Assembly: GCA_003194525.1 (NCBI GenBank)
Contig: NBIV01000002.1
Location: 930,001-994,000, forward strand
Origin: Gracilariopsis chorda
Taxonomy: Eukaryota > Rhodophyta > Florideophyceae > Gracilariales > Gracilariaceae
Reading direction: 5' to 3'
Length of the DNA stretch: 64,000 nt
The translations under genes were made by a program, and so were the position numbers. The notes beneath the pieces were generated by a model. That model did no database searches. It worked only from the letters and a program-made list of their open reading frames with translations, and was not told the DNA's origin. Below, piece by piece: positions 34,997 to 45,355 of the stretch (position 1 is its first letter; each line of letters starts with the position of its first letter).

Positions 34997-36342
34997 GCCT
35001 CATCACGAATGTGTAGGAGATGAAGTTGTTGCTTGCCGATGGTTTGAGTATGTGTTAATGCTATTACAGGGCGGGTTCGGTGTAGACGCCACATGGCGCC
35101 TGCTGGAGTGCCGGATAAAAAGCTTGAGCTTAGATCAGGCATGTGGAATACATCTTTAAAGCGCACTCTTCTACCGCTATACTCCTTCCTGTTCCAGAGT
35201 ATATTGAAACGGAAAAGTAGATCGCGTACTCTGTATACCGAGAAGGAAGGATCAAAAGCCAGCTTTGCTTCACGGCCTCAGGTTTGTCAGAATTGAGGCG
35301 ATGACACAACGATACAATCAACGAATGGATAGTGCAAAGTTTGCATTACTGTCGGTACTTAACGCACGTATGGTAGCTTGACGTACAGTATGATAAAGGG
35401 TAATTCGTATGCGGACCGCTAAAGCGGTAACCTTCTAACTGCTAACCCTATATCCCGATTCCGAATGGTGCGGATGCTTTTTCATGGACACGTTCTCTTT
35501 CTAGTAAGCCGGCACTTCTTCCTGCCATTCTTGTGCTATCTCTATCGCTGTAAGCGCCTGATGTACTTTGGGCGGCGTGACTCCGCCAGGGGAGCCTATG
35601 GCGTCGGAATCGGGCAGGTTGGCGGCACCGCAGTGACGCAACTTGTTTTCGAGCTGCAAAACCTGCATTATGCTTGCTTCGCATGTAGACATTTGGCGAT
35701 AGGGTGGAATTTCGGAATGTCCAATTACGAGCTGTGACAAGGGCGGCCTCTGCCTGGCGTAGCGAAATCTCCTCCGTATAAGGAGAAGGGTACCGAAGAG
35801 GAACCATTTACATGGTATACCTGTAACCTTGTACCTCTCAGCTCACTTTGTATCTTTCTTGAAGAGATGGGGTTTAGGAGTCTGATAATGCCGTATAGCG
35901 CTGGGATTTGGCAAACTAGCTTCCAAGAAATTGCAGCGCTCATAAAACTGGGTCGGGTGTCGAGGGTGGCCCAACCTTTTAGATTTCGGAGGGGGAAGTT
36001 CGCGCTTCGAAAGTACCTCTGTATCCAAAAAAGAGGATCATTTACCTCTGTATCAACTACTTCAACACTTGGTCTCTTATCTGAAACAGTCTCAGGAAAT
36101 CCACGAAAGATTAGTTAGACGTTTGCGAATGATTAAGTTTCATTCGCGTAAGTCTTGAGACCCTTCAAACCACACTTGGTTAGTCAAGACCACGATTTCC
36201 ATCGTGACGCTTTAATTCCCGGATGGAGAAAAAAGTTAGACAGCGGCCGCAGAAATTCCTTCGTTTTCTGCGGAGAGAAAAGTGGCTTTAACCAGATATG
36301 TTTTACTCTTGTGTTGTAATTAGATATCAAGGACTCACAGTA
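34997..36342. other. Non-genic stretch with stem-loops
   Basis: No gene recognised. It contains ACCGCT-AA-AGCGGT (about 35,416) and, at 36,125-36,273, four further stem-loops listed separately. Confidence 0.45.
36125..36273. repeat. Cluster of four short inverted repeats
   Basis: Within 150 bp stand GCGAATGA with TCATTCGC (36,125-36,147), GTCTTGA with TCAAGAC (36,152-36,190), CACGAT with ATCGTG (36,191-36,206) and CCGCAGAAA with TTTCTGCGG (36,247-36,273). The last three follow one another like beads. The style resembles the hairpin repeat at 43,778-44,375, although the sequences differ. Confidence 0.65.
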
Positions 36343-36386
36343 AAGAAGAAGAAGAAGAAGAAGAAGAAGAAGAAGAAGAAGAAGAA
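36343..36386. repeat. (AAG)n microsatellite
   Basis: An uninterrupted run of about fourteen AAG units. It is followed by a GC-rich segment (to about 36,660) that contains GACCCGGGATGTC twice (36,388 and 36,443). Confidence 0.95.
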
Positions 36387-36659
36387 TGACCCGGGATGTC
36401 GTTCAACTCGCCCAGGCGATCGGCGGACTGGTCGCCTTCGCCGACCCGGGATGTCTCTAACAGCGACCAGGCAGTCGGCAGACCGACGGCCCCAAGCGAC
36501 CTGGGTGGCACTGTCCAGAAAAGGCCCCCGCTACGCTGTGCGAAACGGTAGGCACGACGCACGCGCTTCCCGGAAGATCTTGCCAGCCTTTCCCTGAATT
36601 TTCCGGGAAGGGTCAGGCGTTTCCTGTGGAAACTGAGGTGGCAGTCTTACCTCACGCAG

Positions 36660-37423
36660 CATCTCAGCATCGCGTGGATAATGGAACAAAACAGGCCCGC
36701 CCGTACAAGGATCTGAATGATTTTACAGGGTTTTTACGGAACTTGCGCCAGGATTGAAGAAAAGTACGTGTGTTAGGTCAGTTCAACTACCCGAAATCGC
36801 CAAGGGTAAAGAGGAAAGGGTGGGTAGAACGTCGTTAGTGCTTCTAGACGACGAAAACAAGGCACATTGGAATCTGCCTTGTCGTGGTGTGCCCCTTAGC
36901 TGACGTCCTCTGGTGGAAAGGGAAGGAATAGCAGAGAAAAGAATGGAAAAGGCGAGCCGCGTCAGAACGAAATGGATCCGATCTCGGGTCTTCCCGTAGA
37001 AGCTTGGTGCTGATCTTTCCATGTTCCGAGATAGTAGCTAGTGAGCGCAACACGGCGGCTGCAAGGTGAGAGCAAGCAGCAGTCATCGGCTGTATTCCGG
37101 GGACATGAATAGAGATTGGTACTACGGGACAGAGAAAATCTTTCTTTCCGAGGAGCTTTATGTACATAGAGTTTAGCATGCTAGACGAAGAAAAGCTCCG
37201 CTGTAGAGTTAGATTCTACCACAATGCCGTAATCAAGTAATGTGTGCCCATAAGAAAGAAAGAAAGACGAAGAAGAAGAAGGGTTAACCCTTTATCCCTA
37301 CAGCTACCGTCGGTACCGCCGTAACAACGTAAGAAGGGATAGGGTTAAGGTTTAGAAAGGCTAGGTTTCTACCGCTGGTGGCTTCTGACCCATCCTTTGA
37401 TCCTTAGCGTCTAACATGTAACT
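36660..37423. other. Non-genic stretch
   Basis: No gene recognised. A 10-bp palindrome GGGTTAACCC (37,281-37,290) and an inverted repeat, TAACCCTTTATCCCT near 37,285 with AGGGATAGGGTTA at 37,335-37,347, are the only visible structure. A minus-strand open frame at 37,179-36,844 has no recognisable domain. Confidence 0.4.
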
Positions 37424-38265
37424 CGCCAATTCCACACCGCCACCCCCCAAACACGATTAACCAAGAGCTTAGTCCCTCACGACGTGCTATGCTATCTCCG
37501 AAAACAGCAATGCAAGAAGACAAACTACACATGAAGTGAAGTGTCTGACGCAGGGCAGGGCATCAAAATGCGTATCACAGACTTGAATGATTGTCTGAAG
37601 TAGTGCGACGGTCGCACTGCGAACAATGCAAATTTTGTCAAGGTCAATAAAGTCAACCAACCCTTTCACTTTTGCACGACGCAACCATTGATCCGTGATC
37701 ATCAGTTACAGTGCATCTTGGACTTGAAGAATGTCTTGGATGGTTGCAGAAGCTTTCCTTTCCACGAATTAACCAACGGAAGCCTGAACTCGATGTATGT
37801 GGGTGAGGATGAGAGCATCATTATCTCCTACACGACAACTATCTGATATTATATGCATCTATTACCGATTTCTATAGACAAGAGGAATGGCCACGCATAG
37901 GGGTAGAGCAGTAGTGATCCTGAACATAGCAGTGTCATAGTGTACATGGGGGATACGATAGGGATAGGACACCTGTTTCGTGAACAGCTGATTGCCCTTG
38001 GACGGCTGATACTCGTGAAGGGAGCACTATTGCTTTTGTGTCTAGATTGGTTATAGGTCAAGTACTTGCAACTGATTTGAAAACACGACCCGGTGGTGAT
38101 GGTGTCCTCTCACATTTGCTCAACGTTTTAGTAGAAACAAGATCTTAACAAGTAACAGATCTCGGCACGGGATATGATCGCAGTCGCACGGTGATGCACA
38201 TCTCATGCATAAGAACTGTATAGCGAAGCCAGTAGTCCGGGTGCATGCAGCTGTCGCAGAAGAGC
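37424..38265. repeat. Direct repeat, copy 1
   Basis: About 840 bp that match 45,356-46,318 in the same orientation, roughly 80% identical by eye. Well-kept blocks include TGATCCGTGATCATCAGTT and GACAAACTA. A 71-codon minus-strand frame (37,702-37,487) is open in both copies. It ends about 40 bp from the RPS9 stop codon. No terminal inverted repeats, TG...CA ends or target duplications were found, so the class is unknown. Confidence 0.8.
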
Positions 38266-38302
38266 CACGATACTAAGGCGAAGCCGCGTGCTTGTCCTGT
38301 AT

Positions 38303-39039
38303 TTACTCGTCTTCTTCATCGTCACCACCGCCACCACTGCTCTTGCGTCTTTCAATGACCTTACGCTTAACACGACCCGGCCGGCCACCGCCAAATGGAG
38401 AACTGAGGGCAAAGTCGATGTGTTTCTGCGAGTCTACCCGCACAGTGAAAGACGGAACATTGACAAGTTGCTTGCCAACACGAATGTGTCGCTGCTTGAT
38501 CAGACAGCGGGCATGATGAATAGACTTGGCAAGGCCAAGTTTCACAACTTGTGTCTGCAAGCGACGTTCCAAAAAGTCCTGCACCTTGAGCGAAAGCACG
38601 TAATCAAGTGCTTGGCGGGATTCATCAAGCAGACCGAGACGGGTGAGACGCCGCAGCAACGCATTGCCCTCGAAAATGCGACGAGGATCCTTCTCCTCAA
38701 GCGTCAGAAGCTCACGGGCAGCGGAACGGATCTTGGAAAGCACAAACTGCACGCGCCAGATCTCACGCTTGTTACGGAGGCCATACTTTCCGGCGAGTTG
38801 AAGCTCGGAATCGAGACGCTCCTTCTCGTACGGACGACGAGGGGTACGATATGTCTTCGAGACTGTGGATGATTAGCGAGCAGTGAGACCGGGAAAGCAA
38901 AAAGTAATGGGAAGCACGTCAGTTTCAGTGTCATCGACCCGCAACAAGAATTAGTTCAGACCCCCTTGAGTGCGTGTTGAATGGATCGACGGCCGCGGGG
39001 AGCGGGAAGAAGAAACGTACAGTTACGATAATTCGGCAT
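38303..39039 (-). CDS. RPS9: 40S ribosomal protein S9 (uS4), two exons
   Basis: uS4 protein of the small ribosomal subunit. The main exon 38,303-38,862 encodes [16 protein letters not shown], then [20 protein letters not shown], the S4 RNA-binding region ([22 protein letters not shown]), [12 protein letters not shown] and an acidic tail. A 19-nt first exon (39,021-39,039) supplies MPNYRN plus one base. The intron (38,863-39,020, 158 bp) has donor GTACGT and acceptor CCACAG. Joined, it makes 192 residues, against 194 in human, so the gene looks complete. The first exon is inferred from reading frame, splice sites and the family's MP-x-x-Y-R-N start. Its 3' end abuts the direct repeat and its 5' side faces a palindromic minisatellite. 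Confidence 0.95.
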
Positions 39040-39344
39040 GGTGAGAGCGAAGAGGGCGTTACGACTCCCACTACGGGAAGATAATGCGCTCCCACTTTAT
39101 CGGCTTCCGCGCTATACCTGATCAGCGACTGCACCGCCGGTGACCGCCGGCGATGAAGTAAATTTGGCATGAACGTCGGATCACTCCAAATCTCTGGATC
39201 CAAAATATCAGATCTACAGTTTGATCAAAAATTTTGTCAACTTCAATAGTGTCAAGTTGTCCACGTGTTGGGAAGAGCCACGCATCATGCGATGATCGCC
39301 ACCAGATCTGATGATCATTCTGGGTGATGATTATCGCAATGGGG

Positions 39345-39474
39345 TAGAAGTTCAGAGCTAAGCTCTGAACTTCTACTAGAGCTAAGCTCTGAACTTCTAC
39401 TAGAGCTAAGCTCTGAACTTCTACCAGAGCTAAGCTCTGAACTTCTACCAGAGCTAAGCTCTGAACTTCTACCA
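39345..39474. repeat. Palindromic 24-bp minisatellite
   Basis: Five units of a 24-bp sequence (GAGCTAAGCTC followed by TGAACTTCTAC plus two bases), nearly identical to each other. Each unit holds the palindrome AGAGCT-A-AGCTCT. Taken with flanking bases the first unit forms arms of 12 bp, AAGTTCAGAGCT and AGCTCTGAACTT. On the minus strand it would encode repeats of an eight-residue unit (VEVQSLAL), but there is no other sign of a gene. Confidence 0.95.
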
Positions 39475-39788
39475 CTCCTAACGTCAGCCAGTCAAATATC
39501 CACCGTGCGGTCATATATGTAGTTCGCAAAGGCCTTCACACGCTCGTTCACGCATAAGCACAGACAACTCAAGCTAGCTAGTGTCCTATATTAGTGTACT
39601 TTATTACAGTTTCGCACGCAATGAGTTTGTGTTTAAGCTATGTCTTGCATCGATTCAGCCTCGCTTGTTGCTCCATTTTTTGTCGCACTACCTTCCCCTT
39701 CTAATCCAGCGTTTAAACCTACATCTCTTTTGATTCTCTCCAACTCATCGTTTGTAATCTGCGCGCGCACCAACACAGATTCCGAATG

Positions 39789-42700
39789 CTACTTTGGCCA
39801 GCACTTTCTGCAAATAGCTTGTCGACATATAGAACACCACTGCTTTTGCCTTGATCCGCCTTTCTTAGTATATCTCTTACCACGCACTCTTACAGTAAAC
39901 GAATATGAGCAAAGGCAGCAATAAGCACTTCTTCCAGTAATAGGAATATGTTTCTTCACGTTTGTCAGTCTTCTTTCTTTGTCTGACGTTCGGTTATACT
40001 TGGTGACCACACCACGTGAGTAAAGTTGCTGCACAGGTGATGGCCCAGCAGTCTCCGAAAGACTTAAACTGTCCACATTTGTTAGATTCAATATGCTTGC
40101 ATACCGATGCCTGTATTCTTTCGATAGTGTTCGTGCAAAATCACCAAAGGAACAAGTACGTGAAACATCTCGTCGAAGAATATCGTACCTTTCCTTCATT
40201 TGAAAGTCTTGGAACGCTTTTGCTGTAGGAAGATAACCCTTTGATTTGGCACACGACAGTCGATATGCGACAGCAGCCTTGTTAACTTGCGAGCACAAAA
40301 GCTGTCCTATCGCGCTAACGATTGGATTCGCTGCAGTATTGGTATACGTAAGGCTTTTCAAAGCTCTACTAAACTCGTCAGTGCCTCCTTTCAGGTGATT
40401 CCAGAAAACAAGAGCAGCAGGACGAATCATTTTAGCTGGAGGTAGTGGGCCAGAGGTCCATGCCAATTGCTTGTACGCTCTGCACAAATTGTAGAACGAC
40501 GCGTACGAATAAAGGTCTGATCGATGAGAAGACTGCAGCACATTATCGTATTCCTGTGGTATTTGCGTTCCATCCCGTCCAATCCACCCGAAAGCACTAG
40601 CTCGAATGCAGTTCATGCAAAATATGTACTGCCCTTGCAGCAGCTCCGTGATGTGCAGCATTGTTGCATAAATAATCTCTTCCGCACCATAACTGCTACT
40701 CACGCACCCTTTTGCCACAACGAAGAAACGTGTTTGACTCCCAGTGTCGCTGCGTGGTGAATGCATTGCGTCCTGTACTTTGCGGACGGTACGAGCTCAC
40801 TGAATATTTCACAAGAATGCTCATTCCGTCCAACGTCTGGTACAATTGTCAGTGCTCCGTACTTTTCTCGTGTCTCTCGTGCCTTCAGGACAGGCCCAGT
40901 AGCAGTCATTGTGTGGACGTCTACTGCAGCTACAAAGGACCCACCATATCTTTCAGACACCACCATGACCGCATCGGGACTGTCTACGAGCAGTTCAACC
41001 GTTTGCGAGCCAACTAATTCGGTGGTTCTGATATACTCAACGATGTACCGCTGTTCGCTTTCCTCGGTATCCGTCATGCCCTCTGACAAGCCGACCAAGT
41101 TTACAACTCTGTCGTTGGAGCAAAACTGTGGCAGCGCTTTTAGAATCTGGTCTTCCTTGATTGATCCTTCCCTCATATCAGGAGTAATAATTAATGGCTT
41201 CATTACCCAGGCGTTTAGCGAGGCACTATACATGAGTTTGCGAAACTCATCTGTTTGCCTTTCAATGCTCTGAGGTACTTCTTCCACCTCTTTACATGCG
41301 TCCATTGTTACTCGACCATCTCTTACATGTTTTTTGAGTTGTAGCAGCTCCTCAATTAAAGCTTGTCTCTTAAGCGCGGATGACTGTTTTTGTCCTACAT
41401 CGGCCAGCATGCCCAATAAATCTTCATTGCGTAGAGTAGAGAGCGACGAAGTTGTTGCACGCATGAGTTGCTCTACCGCTATCCTTCCACTCGCCCTTCT
41501 TGGGCATTCACTCGTGCGCATGTCAATGATGCTCAGCACTGACTCCCATTCTGGTCTTATTTGCGTTTCTGCTTCTCTTGCGTCCGTCGGCAGACAGTTA
41601 CCCCCGGACACGACATACAGACCGGACAGTAAGTGTGCGAGTGCCTTTATGTGCGTGTTGAAGTCGGAACAGACAGCCGATAGAAACAGTTGTGAGGTTC
41701 TTGAAGTAAATTGGAAAGCACGAGCGAGGAACCAACCCGGATCTTCAAACCGAAGCAGGGTGTAATGAATGACATTCGAAAGAACTTGCGACACTTTAGA
41801 GGATTGTGCCACCATCCTAGATAACCCTCTCTCAATCGAAACCCTTCCTGAAGTTGAAACTTTTTGGTCCTGTGTTGTACAAGACCTGCAGCTCCTCTAT
41901 CATACTCGCTGTCAAACCTCCTCGAAACAAACCTTTTGGGACGAGAACGAACTTTGTCGCACCAAACATTTTCGGATCGTTGTGGTAAATGGCTGCAATT
42001 CTTCCAGAAAAGCTTTGGCGATAAAACGCGGCTTCTACAACCCTTTCCGACGAGCCAGCTTCCTTTCTGGCGCTGTAGATAGCACGGCCACCTCCTCGGG
42101 CTACTACCATTCCCTTGTGTCGCTTTCTTATACGACTATCTCCAAACACAAAAGTGTAGTCCATACTCTGCTTATGCATACCCAATGCCGTTGCACCCAA
42201 TTTATCATTCAAGAAAGAAATAGTTTCCTTCGAATTGTAACCGCGGTCAGCAAAACAAAGATTGCATCCGTCATCGGCTGTAAACTTGCAGCTGTTGGAA
42301 ACCCTTGAATCATTTGTATGAGCCGCTCCCATACGTGAATCAATTTCTCTCTTGGCCTCGAACAGTGACTTGCCAGAAACACGGATTCAATGCCGAGCAC
42401 AGCGCGTTATTTATAGGCCCCATGGCGTTCTGGGGGTAATCTATGTCCCTCAATGTAGTCATTTGTGCCACTGTACTTGACCGAAGGCGTTGATGATCAT
42501 CATCGAGACTAAAAACGGAGACTCCTGGGACGTAGAGAAGACTTGTGTTAACTCCCGCCAGCCCAAGCTCGAGTGATGTAACTAGAGCATTGTCCCGGCT
42601 GAGCATGTCACTACACCCTCCAATCACGTGTTCAGCCTTCTGTTGTTTTTCAGCCTAACAAGATAGGGCAGACCAAATCTGGTTGTAGCGCTCTCCACAT

Positions 42701-43611
42701 ATTCCAAGCTGAAAAAAGAAAATGCTGTTCCTCCGGTCTGTCATGTCGACAACAGACGTATTACATGAAGCAGCCAAGATATGTGTAATAATGACCCCGT
42801 TGAGCTCTGTTATAGAAGCGGGTTTCTGCTTCCGATATGTCAAAACTCGATTGATATCGGCGCAAATCCTCAGTAGAATTGATTGCGGTAAGAACACTTC
42901 GAAAGTACTCAATGGACTGAGAGTGGTGCCCGTAACAGTACCCTGAAGTGAATGGTTAGACTGTACTTCGTTGACAACATTTTCGGGTATCGCGTTAGCT
43001 TCTTCGACAAAACGTGCCGACAAGTATGTGTCTTCAGTGTCAATGGCTAGGGTGATCTCAGCAAAAGGAGAAGAGTAGGACCACCCTTCAAGCCCTTCCC
43101 TTTAGGTTCTAGAACTCCGCGTAATTTCATCAATATGTGTACAATCCTTGTCACCAGCAACTTCATCATTTTCCTCACCAGTGCCCGGTAGCTCCACCAG
43201 TTCTTCTACCGGATCATGAAAAGTTCAGACCAGGCATCTTGGAAGAAAACAGGGTCGAGATCTTCTCTGCATGCAAGACCTTGAAAGTCATACGTCTTTG
43301 GCCCAGTCATGCAGTATTGCTCTCTGATTTCCAAATCAGTGCATCTTGTAGTTCCTTTCGCTGCATTGTGCAGTGCTGCTTTCGGAGCTCTGAGATGAAG
43401 CCTCGTAAGAACTCCGGTAGTCTGGAACCACAGAGTTTGAAGATGATGTCTCACTTGTTTCAGATTGTAACTGCCGACTGGGTTCAGGAGTAACGCAGTT
43501 TGAATCTACAGCAATAGGCATTGCACATACATGTGCCTGTGACAGTATTGGTAGGAAGGCGTTCGTGAATGAAGACGCAAGAGTAACTGGGAGATTTCGG
43601 AGATTACTCAC
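39789..43611 (-). pseudogene. PiggyBac-like DNA transposon, broken
   Basis: A run of minus-strand open pieces (43,611-43,336; 43,023-42,655; 42,627-42,340; 42,332-41,832; 41,815-40,700; 40,766-39,789) in different frames. The second piece has FEVFLPQSILLRICADINRV and LGICGERYNQIW, like the start of PiggyBac transposases. The third has PGVSVFSLDDDHQRLRS, a likely first catalytic Asp. The fourth has CFADRGYNSKETISFL, a likely second. The C-terminus is Cys-rich (YCCLC..., CSICRQAICRKCW) like the PiggyBac zinc-binding tail. One TAG (42,655-42,657) separates pieces two and three in the same frame, and other junctions need frameshifts or introns. No TTAA-flanked inverted repeats were found, so the superfamily is tentative. 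The upstream part (to 43,611) is acidic and Ser-rich. Confidence 0.55.
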
Positions 43612-43777
43612 TGATCGAACGAGCAGAAAATAGAGTAATGTTACTGAGACTGTTGAAAGAAGCGAGGAGCATCGATCAAAGACGTAGCAAGGAGTATGAA
43701 AAGCAGAGTGCCGATGCGCAGAACTATTCGTCTGGTGTGACAGTTGGCGGGCTAGGACTGCTAGTGTCTCTAGCGGT

Positions 43778-44375
43778 CTACCGAGGGTAGCGATCGCTAA
43801 CCCTTAACCTGCCTTTGTTAAAATTATGGTACGAGACCAGCAATGAGGTGTGCTGCGCGCAGACTTCGCGCCGCAGAGTGCGAAGGTTAAGGGTTACGAA
43901 GGGGAACAAATTGTTACCCTTCGTAACAAGGGTAAGAAGGGCCTTCGGCCCTAGCACTCTTTCCTGCAGTGGTGACGTCTGCATCTTGCCTGCGGGGAAG
44001 AGTGGTAGCGCCGCCCTACCACACTTTCCTGCAGTTGTGACGTCTGCATCTTGCCTGCAGGAAAGAGTGATAGGGCCGGAGCTTGAGCGGTGATAAACCT
44101 GAGAATCAAACGTTTTGGTTGTCCAAAACGTTTGATTATCATTGGTGCAAAGAGTTGGCGTACCAAAAGGCTCAAAAAATGAACATGAAGCACGATTTTG
44201 GGTGCTGGCGCAGTTTGCGCCAAAAAAAAGAAATCGTGCATTTTACTTATTTTTTAAGGGGTGCGAAGGTTGTCGCACAAATCCTTAGTAAGGTTAGAGA
44301 GAGAGAAGAGAAGACCCTGAACCTTCGCCTAATTTATGCGTGATTGTAACAATCACGCAAAAAATTAGGCGAAGG
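43778..44375. repeat. Hairpin-rich repeat, copy 2
   Basis: At least nine inverted repeats in 600 bp. They are CTACC/GGTAG (43,778), TAGCGATCGCTA (43,788), TAACCCTTAACCT with AGGTTAAGGGTTA (43,798 and 43,884), CTGCGCGCAG (43,853), GTTACGAAGGG/CCCTTCGTAAC (43,893 and 43,917), AGGGCC-TTC-GGCCCT (43,938), GGTAG/CTACC (44,004), AATCAAACGTTTTGG/CCAAAACGTTTGATT (44,104-44,137), TGGCGCA/TGCGCCA (44,206), and a double stem CCTTCGCCTAATT + TGCGTGATT (44,322-44,375). Part of it is a tandem duplication of about 63 bp around TTTCCTGCAG and GACGTCTGCATCTTGCCTGC. The part 43,925-44,290 matches copy 1 at 3,397. Confidence 0.8.
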
Positions 44376-44503
44376 CAAGCAGTTAACAATCCTACCTCTT
44401 GTTTCTATGCGTTAATAGAAGGAATTTGAAATAGTCTAAATTAAATACATAGTTCAGTTCTGCCCGTATCTTCCCAGAAGATGAAAGGCAGCGATCCAAG
44501 AAT

Positions 44504-45274
44504 ATGTTCAAGTTAGTAACCATTGAGGATGTAGTACTGGTACCAGCTCGACTTTTTGGTTATCCACGACTTGAAAGCCTAGAATATGTTATCAACAAGC
44601 GCCTCAGTGACAAAATCATTCCTGGTGTAGGGCTGGTTATAGCCTTTTGGGACTGGGTGAAGGTCGGTGAAGATGCTCTTCAGATTCACAGTGGTGAAAG
44701 TAACACAAAATGTACGTTCCGAGTGGTAGTGTTTTCGCCATTTGAGGGAGAAGCGGTTTTTGGACGTGTGAGCGGTGCTTACGATGGAGGTGTGTTTATG
44801 GAGTTGGGTTTCTTTGATGCCATTACTGTGAAGAAGGAGAACCTACCAAGACCGTCAAGTTATGACGAGGACGAAAGAGTTTGGATTTGGAAGCCAACGT
44901 TCGAAGAGGAGGGTGAGGCACAGACTTTTTATATGGATGTTACAAACGAGAGTGTATTTCGTGTAATGGAACTGATGTTCGAGGATTCCTGGCGTATTCC
45001 ACCGACCGAGAGGAACGTAGAAGGTCGAAACCCCATGTCAATCTTTGCTGCACTGTACGATGAAGCTGTACAAGACAACCAAGGATTGGGTGATCCACTG
45101 TGGTGGTATGAAGAGGGCGAGGGCGAGGACGAGGGCGAAGAAGGAGGTGTGGGAGACGGTGCAAAAGAGGAAGCAGAGGTTCTAGAAGATGGGGAAGGTG
45201 GGGAAGGGGAAGTATACGGTCACGAAAACTGTGATGTAGGACGTGGGATCAACGCTTCAATTAGTGGATACTAG
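44504..45274 (+). CDS. RPC8: RNA polymerase III subunit RPC8 (RPC25, POLR3H)
   Basis: A 256-residue protein matching the RPC8/RPB7 family. RPC8 dimerises with RPC9 and forms the stalk of RNA polymerase III used in initiation at tRNA and 5S genes. The N-terminal tip domain reads MFKLVTIEDVVLVPARLFG, then YVINKRLSDKIIPGVGLVIA. The OB-fold part has CTFRVVVFSPFEGEAVFGRV, then GVFMELGFFDAI and RVWIWKP, all hallmarks of RPC8. After the usual C-terminus, LGDPLWWY, there is an extra acidic tail of about 45 residues (Glu, Asp, Gly), so it is longer than human POLR3H (204 residues). It starts at the ATG at 44,504, about 130 bp beyond the hairpin repeat. No intron is visible. Confidence 0.92.
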   Translation: MFKLVTIEDVVLVPARLFGYPRLESLEYVINKRLSDKIIPGVGLVIAFWDWVKVGEDALQIHSGESNTKCTFRVVVFSPFEGEAVFGRVSGAYDGGVFMELGFFDAITVKKENLPRPSSYDEDERVWIWKPTFEEEGEAQTFYMDVTNESVFRVMELMFEDSWRIPPTERNVEGRNPMSIFAALYDEAVQDNQGLGDPLWWYEEGEGEDEGEEGGVGDGAKEEAEVLEDGEGGEGEVYGHENCDVGRGINASISGY

Positions 45275-45355
45275 CTTATCTCATAAGATCTGACTAGAAT
45301 TTGTTCACTGATACACATGTCTTTCATCTTAAACTTCTGAATGAAATTCTGCAAT

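Noticed and set aside
39122-39529. Minus-strand frame with an eight-residue repeat as a repeat protein gene
   Set aside because: The frame is open only because the 24-bp unit is a multiple of three. The flanks show no coding character or domain.
44504-45274. RPC8 as the Pol II subunit RPB7
   Set aside because: The FFDAI, VWIWKP and LWWY motifs and the MFKLV start fit RPC8. RPB7 has a different C-terminal half.
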